From assembly GCA_044355655.1 (NCBI GenBank), contig JBIKXS010000006.1, positions 1-64,000 on the forward strand: a stretch of 64,000 nucleotides of DNA. The letters are read 5' to 3'. Shown here piece by piece: positions 16,491 through 25,787 of the stretch (its first letter is position 1; each line of letters opens with the position of its first letter). The position numbers and the translations under genes were made by a program. This DNA comes from UBA3064 sp023258775 (lineage in GTDB: Bacteria; Pseudomonadota; Gammaproteobacteria; Burkholderiales; Burkholderiaceae_E). Below the pieces are notes generated by a model that saw only the letters and a program-made list of their open reading frames with translations, did not search any database and was not told the origin of the DNA.

Positions 16491-16975
16491 CGCTTTTCTG
16501 GATTGCCCGCCTGTTCGGCGCTACGATAAAGAAACTGACTGATCAATAACTCGAGGACGACTGCCGATTGGGTCATCTTGATTTCTGAGCCGTCGACCAG
16601 GTTTTGCTGCTCGGCACCAGCCTCAAGGCCAATATATTGTTCGCCTAGCAAGCCTGAGGTAAGTATGCGCGCCGAACTGTCCTTAGGGAAAACAACCCCC
16701 TGATCAAGACTCAAGACGACTTCGGCTTGATAGGTCTTGGAATCCAAACGAATTGCAACAACCCGGCCCACAACCACCCCTGCACTCTTGACCGGCGCGC
16801 GGACCTTGAGCCCGCCTATGTTGTCAAATTTAGCACGGAGTTGATAGCTCGGACCAAGCTGAAAACCGCCCATATTGCCAGCCTTCAAGGCAAGAAATAA
16901 GAGGGCTAACAAGCCGATCAGCACAAAAACCCCCACGGCTAAATCGCGCGTTGCAGTTGAATGCTGCTGAGCCAT
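16487..16975 (-). CDS. mlaD: MCE-domain substrate-binding protein MlaD
   Basis: MlaD is membrane-anchored and forms the hexameric MCE ring of the MlaFEDB transporter in the periplasm. About 162 residues from the ATG at 16975, which has a good ACGAGG 5 bases upstream; a GTG at 16990 overlapping the mlaE stop is also open. One membrane helix (about 13-30) is followed by the MCE core with YQLRAKFDNIGGLKVRAPVKSAGVVVGRV and SGLLGEQYIGLEAG. Confidence 0.94.
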   Translation of the reverse strand: MAQQHSTATRDLAVGVFVLIGLLALLFLALKAGNMGGFQLGPSYQLRAKFDNIGGLKVRAPVKSAGVVVGRVVAIRLDSKTYQAEVVLSLDQGVVFPKDSSARILTSGLLGEQYIGLEAGAEQQNLVDGSEIKMTQSAVVLELLISQFLYRSAEQAGNPEKR

Positions 16976-16986
16976 GAATACCTCGT

Positions 16987-17778
16987 TCACTGTCCAAACA
17001 ATAATGCTGTGAGCAGGAAATCAGCGCCAAGCACCGTGAGCGAAGACGCAACGACCGCTCGCGTTGTCGCTTGCGAAACCCCCTCAGGCGTAGGACGTGC
17101 AAGCCAACCCATGGCCAACGCAGTCGCCCCACAAATCCAGCCAAAAACGAAACTTTTTAACACACCACTGCCTACATCATGCACCACATCGACACCAGAC
17201 TGCATTTGCGCCCAAAACGCACCACTGTCCACACCAATAAGCACAACCCCGACAAAATAACCACCACCAATACCGACGGCAGAAAAAAGCGCAGCCAGCA
17301 AGGGCATGGCGATCAAAGATGCGGCGAAACGGGGTGCGAGTATACGTCGCATGGGGTCAATACCCATCATCAAAATTGCATCAAGTTGCTCGCCTGCCTT
17401 CATTAGACCAACTTCGGCTGTCAGCGAGGTTCCTGCTCGACCTGCAAACAAAAGCGCAGCCACGACCGGGCCAAGTTCACGAACCAAAGAAAGTGCAACC
17501 AGCAGACCAAGCGCCTCTTCCGAGCCATAGCGGTTCAAGGTGTAGTAGCCCTGAAGCCCGAGTACAAACCCGACAAATAAACCCGAGACTAAGGTGATCG
17601 CAAGTGAGCGATTCCCAACAAAATGCAACTGGGCAATGAGCAGGCGGGGACGGGTGAAGGCAGACCAAAGCAACAAACTGAGCTTCGCATAAAAGATCGC
17701 AAGCATGCCGCAGTAGCTTAAAAACCCGATCGTGGAGGCACCAAGTGTTCGCAAGCCACAAACAATCGATTTACCCAT
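16987..17778 (-). CDS. mlaE: MlaE phospholipid transporter permease
   Basis: Inner-membrane permease of MlaFEDB. About 263 residues, with the family segments FVLGLQGYYTLNRYG, LVRELGPVVAALLFAGRAGTSLTAEVGLMK and EQLDAILMMGIDPMRRILAPRFAA (the coupling helix to MlaF). The ATG at 17778 shares one base with the mlaF stop; a GTG one codon earlier is also open. The C-terminal end overlaps a possible GTG start of mlaD. Confidence 0.95.
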   Translation of the reverse strand: MGKSIVCGLRTLGASTIGFLSYCGMLAIFYAKLSLLLWSAFTRPRLLIAQLHFVGNRSLAITLVSGLFVGFVLGLQGYYTLNRYGSEEALGLLVALSLVRELGPVVAALLFAGRAGTSLTAEVGLMKAGEQLDAILMMGIDPMRRILAPRFAASLIAMPLLAALFSAVGIGGGYFVGVVLIGVDSGAFWAQMQSGVDVVHDVGSGVLKSFVFGWICGATALAMGWLARPTPEGVSQATTRAVVASSLTVLGADFLLTALLFGQ

Positions 17779-18608
17779 CACGGTGGCCCCAATTCGAGTA
17801 GTGCGTCGAGGCTCGGGCCATGAGCGTGGAAGGCAACAGGGCCTTGCTCAGTCCCATCGATAAACTGGCGAACAAAGGGATCCTTGCTCTCACGCATGGC
17901 TTGCGGGCTTCCTATCGCCATAATTCGTCCTTGTCCTACCAAGATAATTCGGTCGGCAATTGCCATACTCTCCTCAACATCATGGGTGACGAGCAAGGTG
18001 GTGAGCTCAAGCGCTTTAGTGAGTCGACGCAAAAGATTTGCCACCGTCCCAAGCGAGATCGGGTCAAGGCCCGCGAAGGGTTCATCACACATCAGAATCG
18101 GCGGATCCAAGGCGATTGCTCGCGCAAGAGCAACTCGTCTTGCCATGCCACCAGAGAGCTCCGCGGGCATTCGCTCTGCCACAGCGTGCAAACCCACGGC
18201 ATGAAGCTTCATGAGGACCAGGTCGCGAATCATCCGCTCTGGTAAAGCCGTGTGCTCACGCAAGGGGAAAGCGACATTTTCAAAGACTGAAAGGTCAGTG
18301 AACAAGGCGCCGGCTTGAAAAAGCATGCCCATGTTACGGCGCAACGCTCTCAAGGCCTCGCTACTGAGGCTTTCCAAAGCTTGAGCCTTGACGCGGATGG
18401 AGCCGCGTTGTTGACGGACCAAACCGCCGATTAATCGAAGAATCGTAGTTTTTCCACTACCCGATCCACCCATAATCGCCAGCAATTCGCCCTTTGGAAC
18501 CGAAAACTGCAGGTCTTGCAAGATAGGACGGCTACCGTAGCCAAACTCGACAGCCTCAAAAGAGATCATGGGCTCTCTTATCGGTTCTGGGATCAAAGGA
18601 GCTTTCAT
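17778..18608 (-). CDS. mlaF: MlaF phospholipid transporter ATP-binding protein
   Basis: ATPase of the MlaFEDB system. The 276-residue protein has Walker A GGSGSGKTTILRLIGGL, the Q-loop GMLFQAGALFTDLSVFENVAFPLREH typical of MlaF, signature LSGGMARRVALARAI, Walker B ILMCDEPFAGLDPIS and the H-loop VTHDVEES. The C-terminal residues (QGPVAFHAHG) fit the MlaF C-terminal extension that contacts MlaB. First gene of the mlaFEDACB operon. Confidence 0.95.
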   Translation of the reverse strand: MKAPLIPEPIREPMISFEAVEFGYGSRPILQDLQFSVPKGELLAIMGGSGSGKTTILRLIGGLVRQQRGSIRVKAQALESLSSEALRALRRNMGMLFQAGALFTDLSVFENVAFPLREHTALPERMIRDLVLMKLHAVGLHAVAERMPAELSGGMARRVALARAIALDPPILMCDEPFAGLDPISLGTVANLLRRLTKALELTTLLVTHDVEESMAIADRIILVGQGRIMAIGSPQAMRESKDPFVRQFIDGTEQGPVAFHAHGPSLDALLELGPP

Positions 18609-18665
18609 GTTTCGGGGTTTAGAGGAATCATGTTGCCGGGATCGGGCTTTTCAGGCCAGAAGCTT

Positions 18666-20717
18666 TCAGCTCCTGGGCTTAAACGATGATTGTTGACCCA
18701 TCTTGGGGCGCTCCTCAAGCAATCGATCCTCAACCACTTGTAGCCCCTCACTGCCACCGCTGAGTATGAGCAGGTCTTGCGCGTTTATTTGGACAACGTC
18801 TGAGGCAGCGATCCGTTGACCTTGCCGGATAATCGCAATCAAGCGAGCCTCGCTGTCACCCAGCAAACTCGAGACTTCATGACCTGCCCAAAGAGAATCA
18901 TCAGGCACTTCGATACTTCGCAACATCACTGAGCCGTGTTCGATCAAATCGTCTGCACGATCATCTGCCCCTTCAAAATAACCCTGGAGCATTTCATAAC
19001 GATCCGCTCGCACTTCACGAACTCGGCGAAAAACTTTGGGCAGTGCAACGCCCGCCAATGCCATGACATGAGAGCCCATCATCAGGCTGCCTTCGATAAT
19101 CTCGGGGATCACCTCGGTTGCGCCTGCCTCCCGAAGCCTGGCGATATCGGCCTCATGCGCAGTTCGAACCAACACCGGGAGCTTCGGTGCAAGTTGCCGC
19201 ACTAAATGTAAAACTCTCACAGCAGTTGGCGTGTCGTCAAAGGTGATTGCCAGCGCTGCGGCGCGTTGCAAACCAACCGACATCAAGGCTTCGCGTTTGG
19301 ACGAGTCGGCGTAAACAACCGGTTCGCCAGCTTTTGAGGCAAGCCGCACGCGATCCGGATCGGTATCGAGGGCAAGATACTGCACTGACTCGCTTCGCAG
19401 CAAGCGGGCAAGGCTTTGTCCGCTGCGGCCAAATCCGCAAATCACCACATGCCCACTACGACCAAAGGCTTTACTTGCGATTTGTTGCATGCGAACCGAC
19501 TGCATCATCCAATCCTGTGGCGATAGTCGCATTGCAAGCCAGTCTGCCCGCTGGATCAGCACTGGCGCTGCGAGCATCGATAAGAGCATGGCCGCAAGCA
19601 TGACCTGCATTGTTGAGGCTGGAAAATAACCAGCCGTAAGTCCCAAACCGAGCAGAACAAAGCCAAACTCACCAGCCTGGGCAAGCCAGATTGCAGATCG
19701 AATTGCAATACCGTCGCTCGCTTTGAGCGATCGAACCAAAAAAGCGATCAATACCGCCTTGAGTGGAATAATCAGTACAAGCAGCATCAACACTTCAGGC
19801 CAGATCGCTGGCAGCTCACGAACATCAAGCTTCATGCCGATGGTCACAAAAAATAAACCGAGCAAGAGATCCCTGAAGGGCTTGATGTCGTCTTCAACCT
19901 GCACCTTGAACTCGGTTTCCGCAATAAGCATGCCCGCAACAAAGGCTCCCAACTCCATCGACAAACCGGCCGCATGGGTCAGCCAGGCAAAAAAGAGGCT
20001 GGCTAACAAGACATTAACGGTGAAAAGTTCGTGAGATCGTTGCCTCGCAACCATGCGAAACCAGCGCCGCATCACAAAGGGTCCGATGCGAAGCAAGATG
20101 AAAAGCAAAATGGCAGCTTTGAGTAAGGCGAAAAAAAGGTCGTTCAGTAGCGATTCCCCGCCCCCGAGTGCAGGGATGACAACTAAAAGCGGAATCACTG
20201 CAAGGTCCTGGAATAGCAAGACCCCAAAGGCACGCCGGCCGTGTTCGCTTTCGAGCTCTCTACGCTCGGCCAAAAGCTTGGTAATCAAGGCTGTTGACGA
20301 CATGGCAAGCGCTGCACCAATCACAAACCCGGTTTTCCAGTCAGCCTCTGCGGGCAGCAACCGCGTAATCATCCAAGCCGGAAGCACCATGAGCATGAGC
20401 ACCGACAAAATCAGTGTCGAACCAACTTGCAAGGCACCCAGGACAAAAACGTGTTGCCGCATTGATCGCAACTTTGCAAGATTGAACTCGAGTCCCAACG
20501 TGAACATTAGCAATACAACACCGAGTTCGCCGAGGTGGCGGACAGCGTCATCATTGGCTAGCGCGCGCGATAGCCAGGGACCAAGCAAGACCCCAACGAA
20601 TAGATAAGCGACCAGAGGCGGTTGCCCGAGCTTTCGCAAAGCAACAACAGCGGCCGTCACCGCGAGCATGAGCGCAAGCGCAAGCTCAAAAAGACCGGGG
20701 TTTGTATACTCAGACAT
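18666..20717 (-). CDS. KefB/KefC-type monovalent cation:proton antiporter
   Basis: CPA2 family transporter of about 683 residues: an N-terminal Na+/H+-exchanger domain with about 12 helices (1-385), a TrkA-N domain with the dinucleotide-binding GFGRSGQSLARLL (about 425-437), and a C-terminal TrkA-C-like region (about 590-670). The architecture is that of glutathione-gated K+ efflux proteins, but no KefF/KefG partner is adjacent, so gating is unknown. ATG at 20717 is preferred over the GTG one codon upstream. Starts 31 bases from divergent kdsD. Confidence 0.9.
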   Translation of the reverse strand: MSEYTNPGLFELALALMLAVTAAVVALRKLGQPPLVAYLFVGVLLGPWLSRALANDDAVRHLGELGVVLLMFTLGLEFNLAKLRSMRQHVFVLGALQVGSTLILSVLMLMVLPAWMITRLLPAEADWKTGFVIGAALAMSSTALITKLLAERRELESEHGRRAFGVLLFQDLAVIPLLVVIPALGGGESLLNDLFFALLKAAILLFILLRIGPFVMRRWFRMVARQRSHELFTVNVLLASLFFAWLTHAAGLSMELGAFVAGMLIAETEFKVQVEDDIKPFRDLLLGLFFVTIGMKLDVRELPAIWPEVLMLLVLIIPLKAVLIAFLVRSLKASDGIAIRSAIWLAQAGEFGFVLLGLGLTAGYFPASTMQVMLAAMLLSMLAAPVLIQRADWLAMRLSPQDWMMQSVRMQQIASKAFGRSGHVVICGFGRSGQSLARLLRSESVQYLALDTDPDRVRLASKAGEPVVYADSSKREALMSVGLQRAAALAITFDDTPTAVRVLHLVRQLAPKLPVLVRTAHEADIARLREAGATEVIPEIIEGSLMMGSHVMALAGVALPKVFRRVREVRADRYEMLQGYFEGADDRADDLIEHGSVMLRSIEVPDDSLWAGHEVSSLLGDSEARLIAIIRQGQRIAASDVVQINAQDLLILSGGSEGLQVVEDRLLEERPKMGQQSSFKPRS

Positions 20718-20748
20718 CACAGCATTCTAGGCCCCGTTCAAGGATTTC

Positions 20749-21759
20749 ATGCCCAAGCCCGTACTCGATCCTCTGAGGCTCATCGCATCGGCGCACCGGG
20801 CGCTTGATATTCAAGCTCGCGCGCTTGAACAACTCGCTGCGGAGTTTGCCGTTGGTTCTCAAAGCCCACTGAGTGAGGCACTCATCAATGCATGCGAGCG
20901 GATATTCGCGTGCAAGGGCAAATTAATTGTGACCGGGATTGGTAAGTCAGGGCATGTCGGTAACAAGATTGCAGCCACTTTCGCCTCGACAGGCACGCCC
21001 GCTTTTTTCCTCCACCCAGCTGAAGCCAGTCACGGTGACCTAGGGATGGTCACAAGCGAGGATGTGGTGCTGGCTTTGTCAAATTCGGGGCAAACCGAGG
21101 AAATCCTGCGCATTTTGCCCCTGCTCAGGAGACGAGGTACCGGGCTTATTGCGATGACTGGCGATGCGCAGTCAACCCTTGCGCAGCAGGCCGATGTCCA
21201 TTTGCTGGTCAGGGTTGAGCGCGAAGCCTGTCCTCTAAATCTGGCGCCAACCGCAAGCACAACCGCGGCTATGGCCATGGGAGACGCCATCGCGGTGACC
21301 CTCTTGGAGGCCAGGGGCTTTAATGCCGAGCAGTTTGCCCTTTCGCATCCGGGAGGCGCACTTGGGCGCAAATTGCTAACCCTTGTTAGCGATCTCATGC
21401 GCACTGGCGATGCGATCCCGTCGGTTAGGGTTGAGGCCGACACCAAAGAAGCCGTGCTCGAGATGACAAAAAAGCGCCTGGGCATGACGGCTGTGGTTGA
21501 TCAGCAACATCGCGCCGTCGGTATCTTTACCGACGGTGATTTGAGGCGAGCGCTTGAATCAAGCACTGACTTTCTCACACAACCAATCGCGGCTTGGATG
21601 CATCCCAGGCCAGCTTGCCTTGGTCCAAAAGCGCTGGCAAGCGAGGCAGTGCATATGATGGAGTCGCGCCGCATCACGCAAGTGCTCATCACCGATCATC
21701 AAGGTGTCCTGATTGGCGCACTCAACATCCATGATTTGCTGCAAGCAGGTGTTTGCTAG
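20749..21759 (+). CDS. kdsD: D-arabinose 5-phosphate isomerase (KpsF/GutQ family)
   Basis: Makes arabinose 5-phosphate from ribulose 5-phosphate for Kdo synthesis. The 336-residue protein has an N-terminal SIS domain (KLIVTGIGKSGHVGNKIAATFASTGTPAFFLHPAEASHGDLGM, split here by GIGKSG and SHGDLGM motifs) and two C-terminal CBS domains (about 210-330) containing VVDQQHRAVGIFTDGDLRRAL. First gene of the kdsD-lptCAB-rpoN group. The usual next gene, kdsC, is absent: lptC starts at the base after this stop codon. Confidence 0.93.
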   Translation: MPKPVLDPLRLIASAHRALDIQARALEQLAAEFAVGSQSPLSEALINACERIFACKGKLIVTGIGKSGHVGNKIAATFASTGTPAFFLHPAEASHGDLGMVTSEDVVLALSNSGQTEEILRILPLLRRRGTGLIAMTGDAQSTLAQQADVHLLVRVEREACPLNLAPTASTTAAMAMGDAIAVTLLEARGFNAEQFALSHPGGALGRKLLTLVSDLMRTGDAIPSVRVEADTKEAVLEMTKKRLGMTAVVDQQHRAVGIFTDGDLRRALESSTDFLTQPIAAWMHPRPACLGPKALASEAVHMMESRRITQVLITDHQGVLIGALNIHDLLQAGVC

Positions 21760-22395
21760 GTGGTTTCACATGCTCAGTTTCGGGTTTTCCGACACCGAGT
21801 CAGCTGGCCCCAGCTAGGCTTGCTCCTCAGTCTTTCCGTGCTTGCAATCTCGAGCGCTTACCTGGCACTCAAATTGGCAAGCCGTCATGCTCACCAGCCA
21901 ACCGTACTTGCGCGTGGTCAGGCCGACTACTATGCAAGCACCGTGCATATGTTGCGTTATAACCACCAGGGTGAGGTCTCGATGCAATTGCGCGCCGATC
22001 GTCTCGAGCATGTTCCTGACAGCGAGGACCTTCGACTGGCCCAGCCCAGGGTTTGGTTAAATGTCGGAGACAGCGTGACACAGATTTCGGCGAGTGAGGG
22101 TACGACCAGCGATGATGGGCAAGAAGCCCGTCTCACCGGATCAGTTGTTATCGTCCGCAAAGCACAAGATGCCGAAAGTCTTCTAATTCGAAGCGAGCAA
22201 GCGTTTATCGATGCAAGGAATGATCGAATCGAATTACCGGCTGAAGTGCGAATCGAACGCGGTACAGGATGGGTAACAGGCAACCGGCTCGTCCTTGATC
22301 AGGGCGAAAAACGGGTGCAGCTTGGCCCAAGAGTACAAGCTTTTTTCCCAGCCGGACAGGCGGGTACTGAAGGCTCAAAGAGGTCTAACCCATGA
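21760..22395 (+). CDS. lptC: LPS export protein LptC
   Basis: Bitopic inner-membrane protein that passes LPS from LptBFG to LptA. 211 residues: one N-terminal helix (about 18-40) followed by a beta-jellyroll with the LptC segments YYASTVHMLRYNHQGEVSMQLRADRLEHVPDSED and LTGSVVIVRKAQD. The start is a GTG that directly abuts the kdsD TAG, leaving the ribosome-binding site inside kdsD. The stop overlaps the lptA start (ATGA). Confidence 0.9.
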   Translation: MVSHAQFRVFRHRVSWPQLGLLLSLSVLAISSAYLALKLASRHAHQPTVLARGQADYYASTVHMLRYNHQGEVSMQLRADRLEHVPDSEDLRLAQPRVWLNVGDSVTQISASEGTTSDDGQEARLTGSVVIVRKAQDAESLLIRSEQAFIDARNDRIELPAEVRIERGTGWVTGNRLVLDQGEKRVQLGPRVQAFFPAGQAGTEGSKRSNP

Positions 22396-22955
22396 GACGA
22401 GTCACCATCATCAGCATGATCATCATCGGCCTTTTCGCAAGCGTGCTGAGTCGGCCGGTATTTGCCGAACGCGCAGATAAGATGAAGCCAATGACGATCG
22501 AAGCTGATCATTTTGTTCATGACGAGGCACGCCGCATCAGTAATTTTCGAGGCAATGTGATCCTTGTCAAGGGAACATTGCAGATTCGAGCCGATGAACT
22601 TGAGGTGATTGAGGACAAAGCGGGCTATCAGTCTGCAACAGCATTGGGGAAACCGGTTCAGTTCAAGCAAAAGCGAGAAGCCGTCAATGAAATGATTGAA
22701 GGCGAGTCGCGAAAGCTTTTTTATTCAGCACGAGAAGAAACGGTGAGGCTTCAGGACGCTGCCGAGATGCGCCGGGTGATTGAGGGAAAGCCTGCCGACG
22801 TGATGCAGGGTGAACTGATTGTTTATGACAGTCGCAAAGAGCGCTATGAAGTAAGCCGGTCAGGCGGTACAGCAAACCTCTCACCGCAAACAACAAACCC
22901 TTCTGGCCGCGTCCGAGTCGTGATTCAACCAAAACCTGAAAGTAAGCAACCCTAA
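22392..22955 (+). CDS. lptA: LPS export protein LptA
   Basis: Periplasmic beta-jellyroll protein bridging LptC and LptD. 187 residues, with a signal peptide (about 1-25, ending VFAERAD) and the OstA-N core: MTIEADHFVHDEARRISNFRGNV, ILVKGTLQIRADELEV, and the C-terminal GELIVYDSRKERYEV. Coupled by 4-base overlap to lptC and by one base to lptB. The Asn/Pro-rich end is not conserved. Confidence 0.94.
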   Translation: MRRVTIISMIIIGLFASVLSRPVFAERADKMKPMTIEADHFVHDEARRISNFRGNVILVKGTLQIRADELEVIEDKAGYQSATALGKPVQFKQKREAVNEMIEGESRKLFYSAREETVRLQDAAEMRRVIEGKPADVMQGELIVYDSRKERYEVSRSGGTANLSPQTTNPSGRVRVVIQPKPESKQP

Positions 22956-23692
22956 TGACACTTTCGAGCGTCTTGCTGCAGGCTCAGGGCTTAAGCAAAA
23001 GCTATCGAAGGCGTAAGGTCGTCGACCAAGTCTCGCTCGAAGTTGCTTCGGGTGAGGTCGTGGGCCTACTGGGACCCAACGGCGCTGGAAAAACAACCTG
23101 CTTTTACATGCTCGTTGGACTGATCGCGAGTGACGCAGGCCTCATCAGTCTCGAAGGTAAACCCATCGGCCATCTTCCGATCCACCGACGCGCAAAGATG
23201 GGGCTTTCCTACCTACCCCAAGAAAATTCTGTTTTTCGCCAGCTCACGGTTGAAGAAAACATTCTTGCAGTCTTGCAACTCAACGCGACAAATTCACGCG
23301 AGGCGCAGCGAGATCGGCTTGAACATTTACTTGGCGAATTACAAATCGAACATATCAGGCGGCAACCTGCCATCGCGCTTTCTGGGGGTGAGCGACGACG
23401 GGTTGAAATTGCTCGAGCCCTGGCAACATCGCCACGTTTCGTACTCCTTGACGAACCCTTTGCGGGCGTTGATCCCATTGCTGTGATCGAAATTCAGCGG
23501 ATCGTTTCTTTCCTACGCGATCGTGGCATCGGTGTTTTGATCACTGATCATAACGTTCGAGAAACACTTGGTATCTGTGATCGAGCTTATATTTTAAACG
23601 ATGGAAAAGTGTTAGCAGATGGAAACCCTGATGTATTGATCGCCAATGAGCAGGTCAGAAAGGTCTATCTCGGTGAACACTTCAAGATGTAG
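22955..23692 (+). CDS. lptB: LPS export ABC transporter ATP-binding protein LptB
   Basis: Cytoplasmic ATPase powering LPS extraction by LptFG (not in the window). 245 residues with Walker A GPNGAGKTTCFYML, the LptB-typical PIHRRAKMGLSYLPQE and signature LSGGERRRVEIARAL, Walker B FVLLDEPFAGVDPIAV, and H-loop ITDHNVRETL. TAATG overlap with lptA. rpoN follows after 30 bases. Confidence 0.96.
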   Translation: MTLSSVLLQAQGLSKSYRRRKVVDQVSLEVASGEVVGLLGPNGAGKTTCFYMLVGLIASDAGLISLEGKPIGHLPIHRRAKMGLSYLPQENSVFRQLTVEENILAVLQLNATNSREAQRDRLEHLLGELQIEHIRRQPAIALSGGERRRVEIARALATSPRFVLLDEPFAGVDPIAVIEIQRIVSFLRDRGIGVLITDHNVRETLGICDRAYILNDGKVLADGNPDVLIANEQVRKVYLGEHFKM

Positions 23693-23722
23693 GTTTTATG
23701 TAGAACGATCTACTTTTTGCCG

Positions 23723-25408
23723 ATGAAAACCTCGCTTCAGTTTCGTATCGCTCAGCAGCTCACGCTGACACCGCAACTACAGCAAGCTATTCGCATGCTG
23801 CAAATGTCATCGCTTGAACTCGCTCATGAAGTGGAGCAAGCACTGCGGGATAATCCATTTTTAGAACGCACCAATGAGAACCTCGATAGTTTCGGATCGG
23901 GAGACTTTCAGACGGCAGAAGGCGCCCAGGATGCAGCGGCTTTGGGCGGCGCCAGGACCAAGGAGGCGCACCACGAAAACCCTTTATCGCATCTTTTGGC
24001 GGCCGAGCAAAGACCTGACAAAGATGAGCATCGCTTTCTAGACGCTAAGCCTCAGGCCCTGAACGAACAGGCTATCGATGGCTTGCAATCGCTGTCTTTC
24101 GAGCACACAGAAGGTTTTACAAGCATTGGCGCAAGCGAGGATTTCAGGCTAGTCCAACATGCACAAGATGCCGGCCAGTTTTCAAACCATGAAAGCGCGC
24201 CCGCCGCCGATGACCCTAAGGCTTGGGAACAGGCTGCCTGGGACTTGCATGCAAGAAATCGACATGAAGCAGACGATGAAGAGCGTCATCGCGATTGGCG
24301 TAGCACTGAAGATTTGTTGAGCGATCATTTAAAGCAGCAATTACTCGCCTGTCATGTGACCGAACGCGACCGGGCACTGGTGCAATGGTTGATTGATGCG
24401 CTTGATGAAGACGGGATGCTGAGGGAATCGATTGCATCAATTCATGAGAGTCTCCCGCAAGAGGCTCAGGTTGACGGCGATGAACTGCTCGCCGCCCTCA
24501 AACTTCTGCAAAGTTTCGACCCTCCCGGGGTTGGCGCGCGCGATACGGTCGAATGCCTGAGCATTCAACTGCGTCAACGCGATGTTAACGAGACTCAAGT
24601 GCTAGCCCTGCGTCTGGTCAATGAACAACTCGAAACGCTTGCCAAGCACGATTTTGTTCGCTTACGGCGGCAGCTTGGTTGTAGTGAGATTGCGCTTCAA
24701 CAAGCCCACCGGCTGGTCTTGAGCTTGAGCCCTCGCCCGGCTGCTGGCTTCAGGGGTGCTGAACCACTACCCTTTGTCGTGCCCGATGTGCTTGTGCGAC
24801 AGGTGGGTCAACGCTGGCAGGCTTTTTTGATCCGAGGCTCAACACCGGAAATTCGCCTTAATGAGCACTATGTGCGTTTACTGAGGCAAAACAAGTCTCC
24901 GAAAACCGAGGCGCCAGGCTTGAACGATCAAGTGCAGTCGGCACGATGGCTGGTGAAGAATCTCAAGCAACGTGGCGAAACCATCTTGCGGGTATCGCGT
25001 TTCATCGTTGAGCACCAGCAGCGTTTTTTTAGTGCCGGCGAAGTCGCTATGCGACCGCTTGCCATGCGTATGGTTGCCGAGGCGCTCGAACTGCACGAGT
25101 CGACCATCTCAAGGGTTACCAGTCAAAAATATATGCTTACCCCGCGAGGGACTTTTGAGCTGAAATATTTTTTCACGGCACAAGTTGGCCAAGAATCAGT
25201 TGGTGATTCAGCACAATCGAGCACTGCGATTCGAGCCCGTGTCAAAGCAATAATCAGCCAGGAAATGCCCGATAAACCGCTCTCGGATGCAAGGATTGCC
25301 GAGCTTTTGTCCAGCGAAGGCAGCCAGGTTGCCAGGCGCACGGTCGCAAAGTACCGCGAATCACTGAAGATTGCACCCGCATCCCAGCGGCGCAAACGAC
25401 GAATCTGA
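23723..25408 (+). CDS. rpoN: RNA polymerase sigma-54 factor
   Basis: Sigma factor for enhancer-dependent promoters. About 561 residues: region I (MKTSLQFRIAQQLTLTPQLQQAIRMLQMSSLEL), a long acidic, low-conservation region II (about 50-190), the core-binding region, and the C-terminal RpoN box ARRTVAKYRE. The ATG at 23723 gives the family start; a TTG two codons earlier is open. No strong Shine-Dalgarno is seen. A short inverted repeat, GTAGA..TCTAC, lies at 23700-23713 between lptB and this start. Followed by hpf. Confidence 0.96.
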   Translation: MKTSLQFRIAQQLTLTPQLQQAIRMLQMSSLELAHEVEQALRDNPFLERTNENLDSFGSGDFQTAEGAQDAAALGGARTKEAHHENPLSHLLAAEQRPDKDEHRFLDAKPQALNEQAIDGLQSLSFEHTEGFTSIGASEDFRLVQHAQDAGQFSNHESAPAADDPKAWEQAAWDLHARNRHEADDEERHRDWRSTEDLLSDHLKQQLLACHVTERDRALVQWLIDALDEDGMLRESIASIHESLPQEAQVDGDELLAALKLLQSFDPPGVGARDTVECLSIQLRQRDVNETQVLALRLVNEQLETLAKHDFVRLRRQLGCSEIALQQAHRLVLSLSPRPAAGFRGAEPLPFVVPDVLVRQVGQRWQAFLIRGSTPEIRLNEHYVRLLRQNKSPKTEAPGLNDQVQSARWLVKNLKQRGETILRVSRFIVEHQQRFFSAGEVAMRPLAMRMVAEALELHESTISRVTSQKYMLTPRGTFELKYFFTAQVGQESVGDSAQSSTAIRARVKAIISQEMPDKPLSDARIAELLSSEGSQVARRTVAKYRESLKIAPASQRRKRRI

Positions 25409-25462
25409 TGTATTGTTTTCAGACGGACATTCCTAAGCGCGGTTTTTTACCAAGGAGCTTTT

Positions 25463-25786
25463 ATGAATCTGTCAATTCATGGACATCACGTTGAAGTTAC
25501 GCCGGCCTTGCGCAGTTATCTCATGAGTAAACTTGAGCGTATCCATCGACACTTTGACCAGGTTGTTGATGCTGACGTGTTTATGTCCGTGGATAAGCTT
25601 GAACAGAAAATCGAAGTGAATTTGCACGTCAAAGGCAAGGAACTGTTCGCTGAGTGTAAAAATGCGGACCTTTACGCTGCGATCGACCTCGTCATGGATA
25701 AACTTGATCGGCAGGTTCTCAAGTACAAGGAGCAAAGGCATGCCCATCAGGCGATAAGTCTTGGGCGTCAATCAGCCATGCAATAG
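25463..25786 (+). CDS. hpf: ribosome hibernation promoting factor (short form)
   Basis: Binds the 30S subunit in slow growth and promotes 100S dimers. The 107-residue length is the short HPF form. It starts MNLSIHGHHVEVTPALRSYL and contains KLERIHRHFDQVVDADVFMSVDK and the DLYAAIDLVMDKLDRQVLKYKEQ helix, as in the family. AAGGAGC lies 8 bases before the ATG. Downstream of rpoN as in most proteobacteria. Confidence 0.96.
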   Translation: MNLSIHGHHVEVTPALRSYLMSKLERIHRHFDQVVDADVFMSVDKLEQKIEVNLHVKGKELFAECKNADLYAAIDLVMDKLDRQVLKYKEQRHAHQAISLGRQSAMQ

Positions 25787-25787
25787 C

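Noticed and set aside
23700..23718. Hairpin GTAGA..TCTAC plus T-run between lptB and rpoN as a terminator
   Set aside because: A 5-bp AT-rich stem is too weak; lptB and rpoN are normally cotranscribed.
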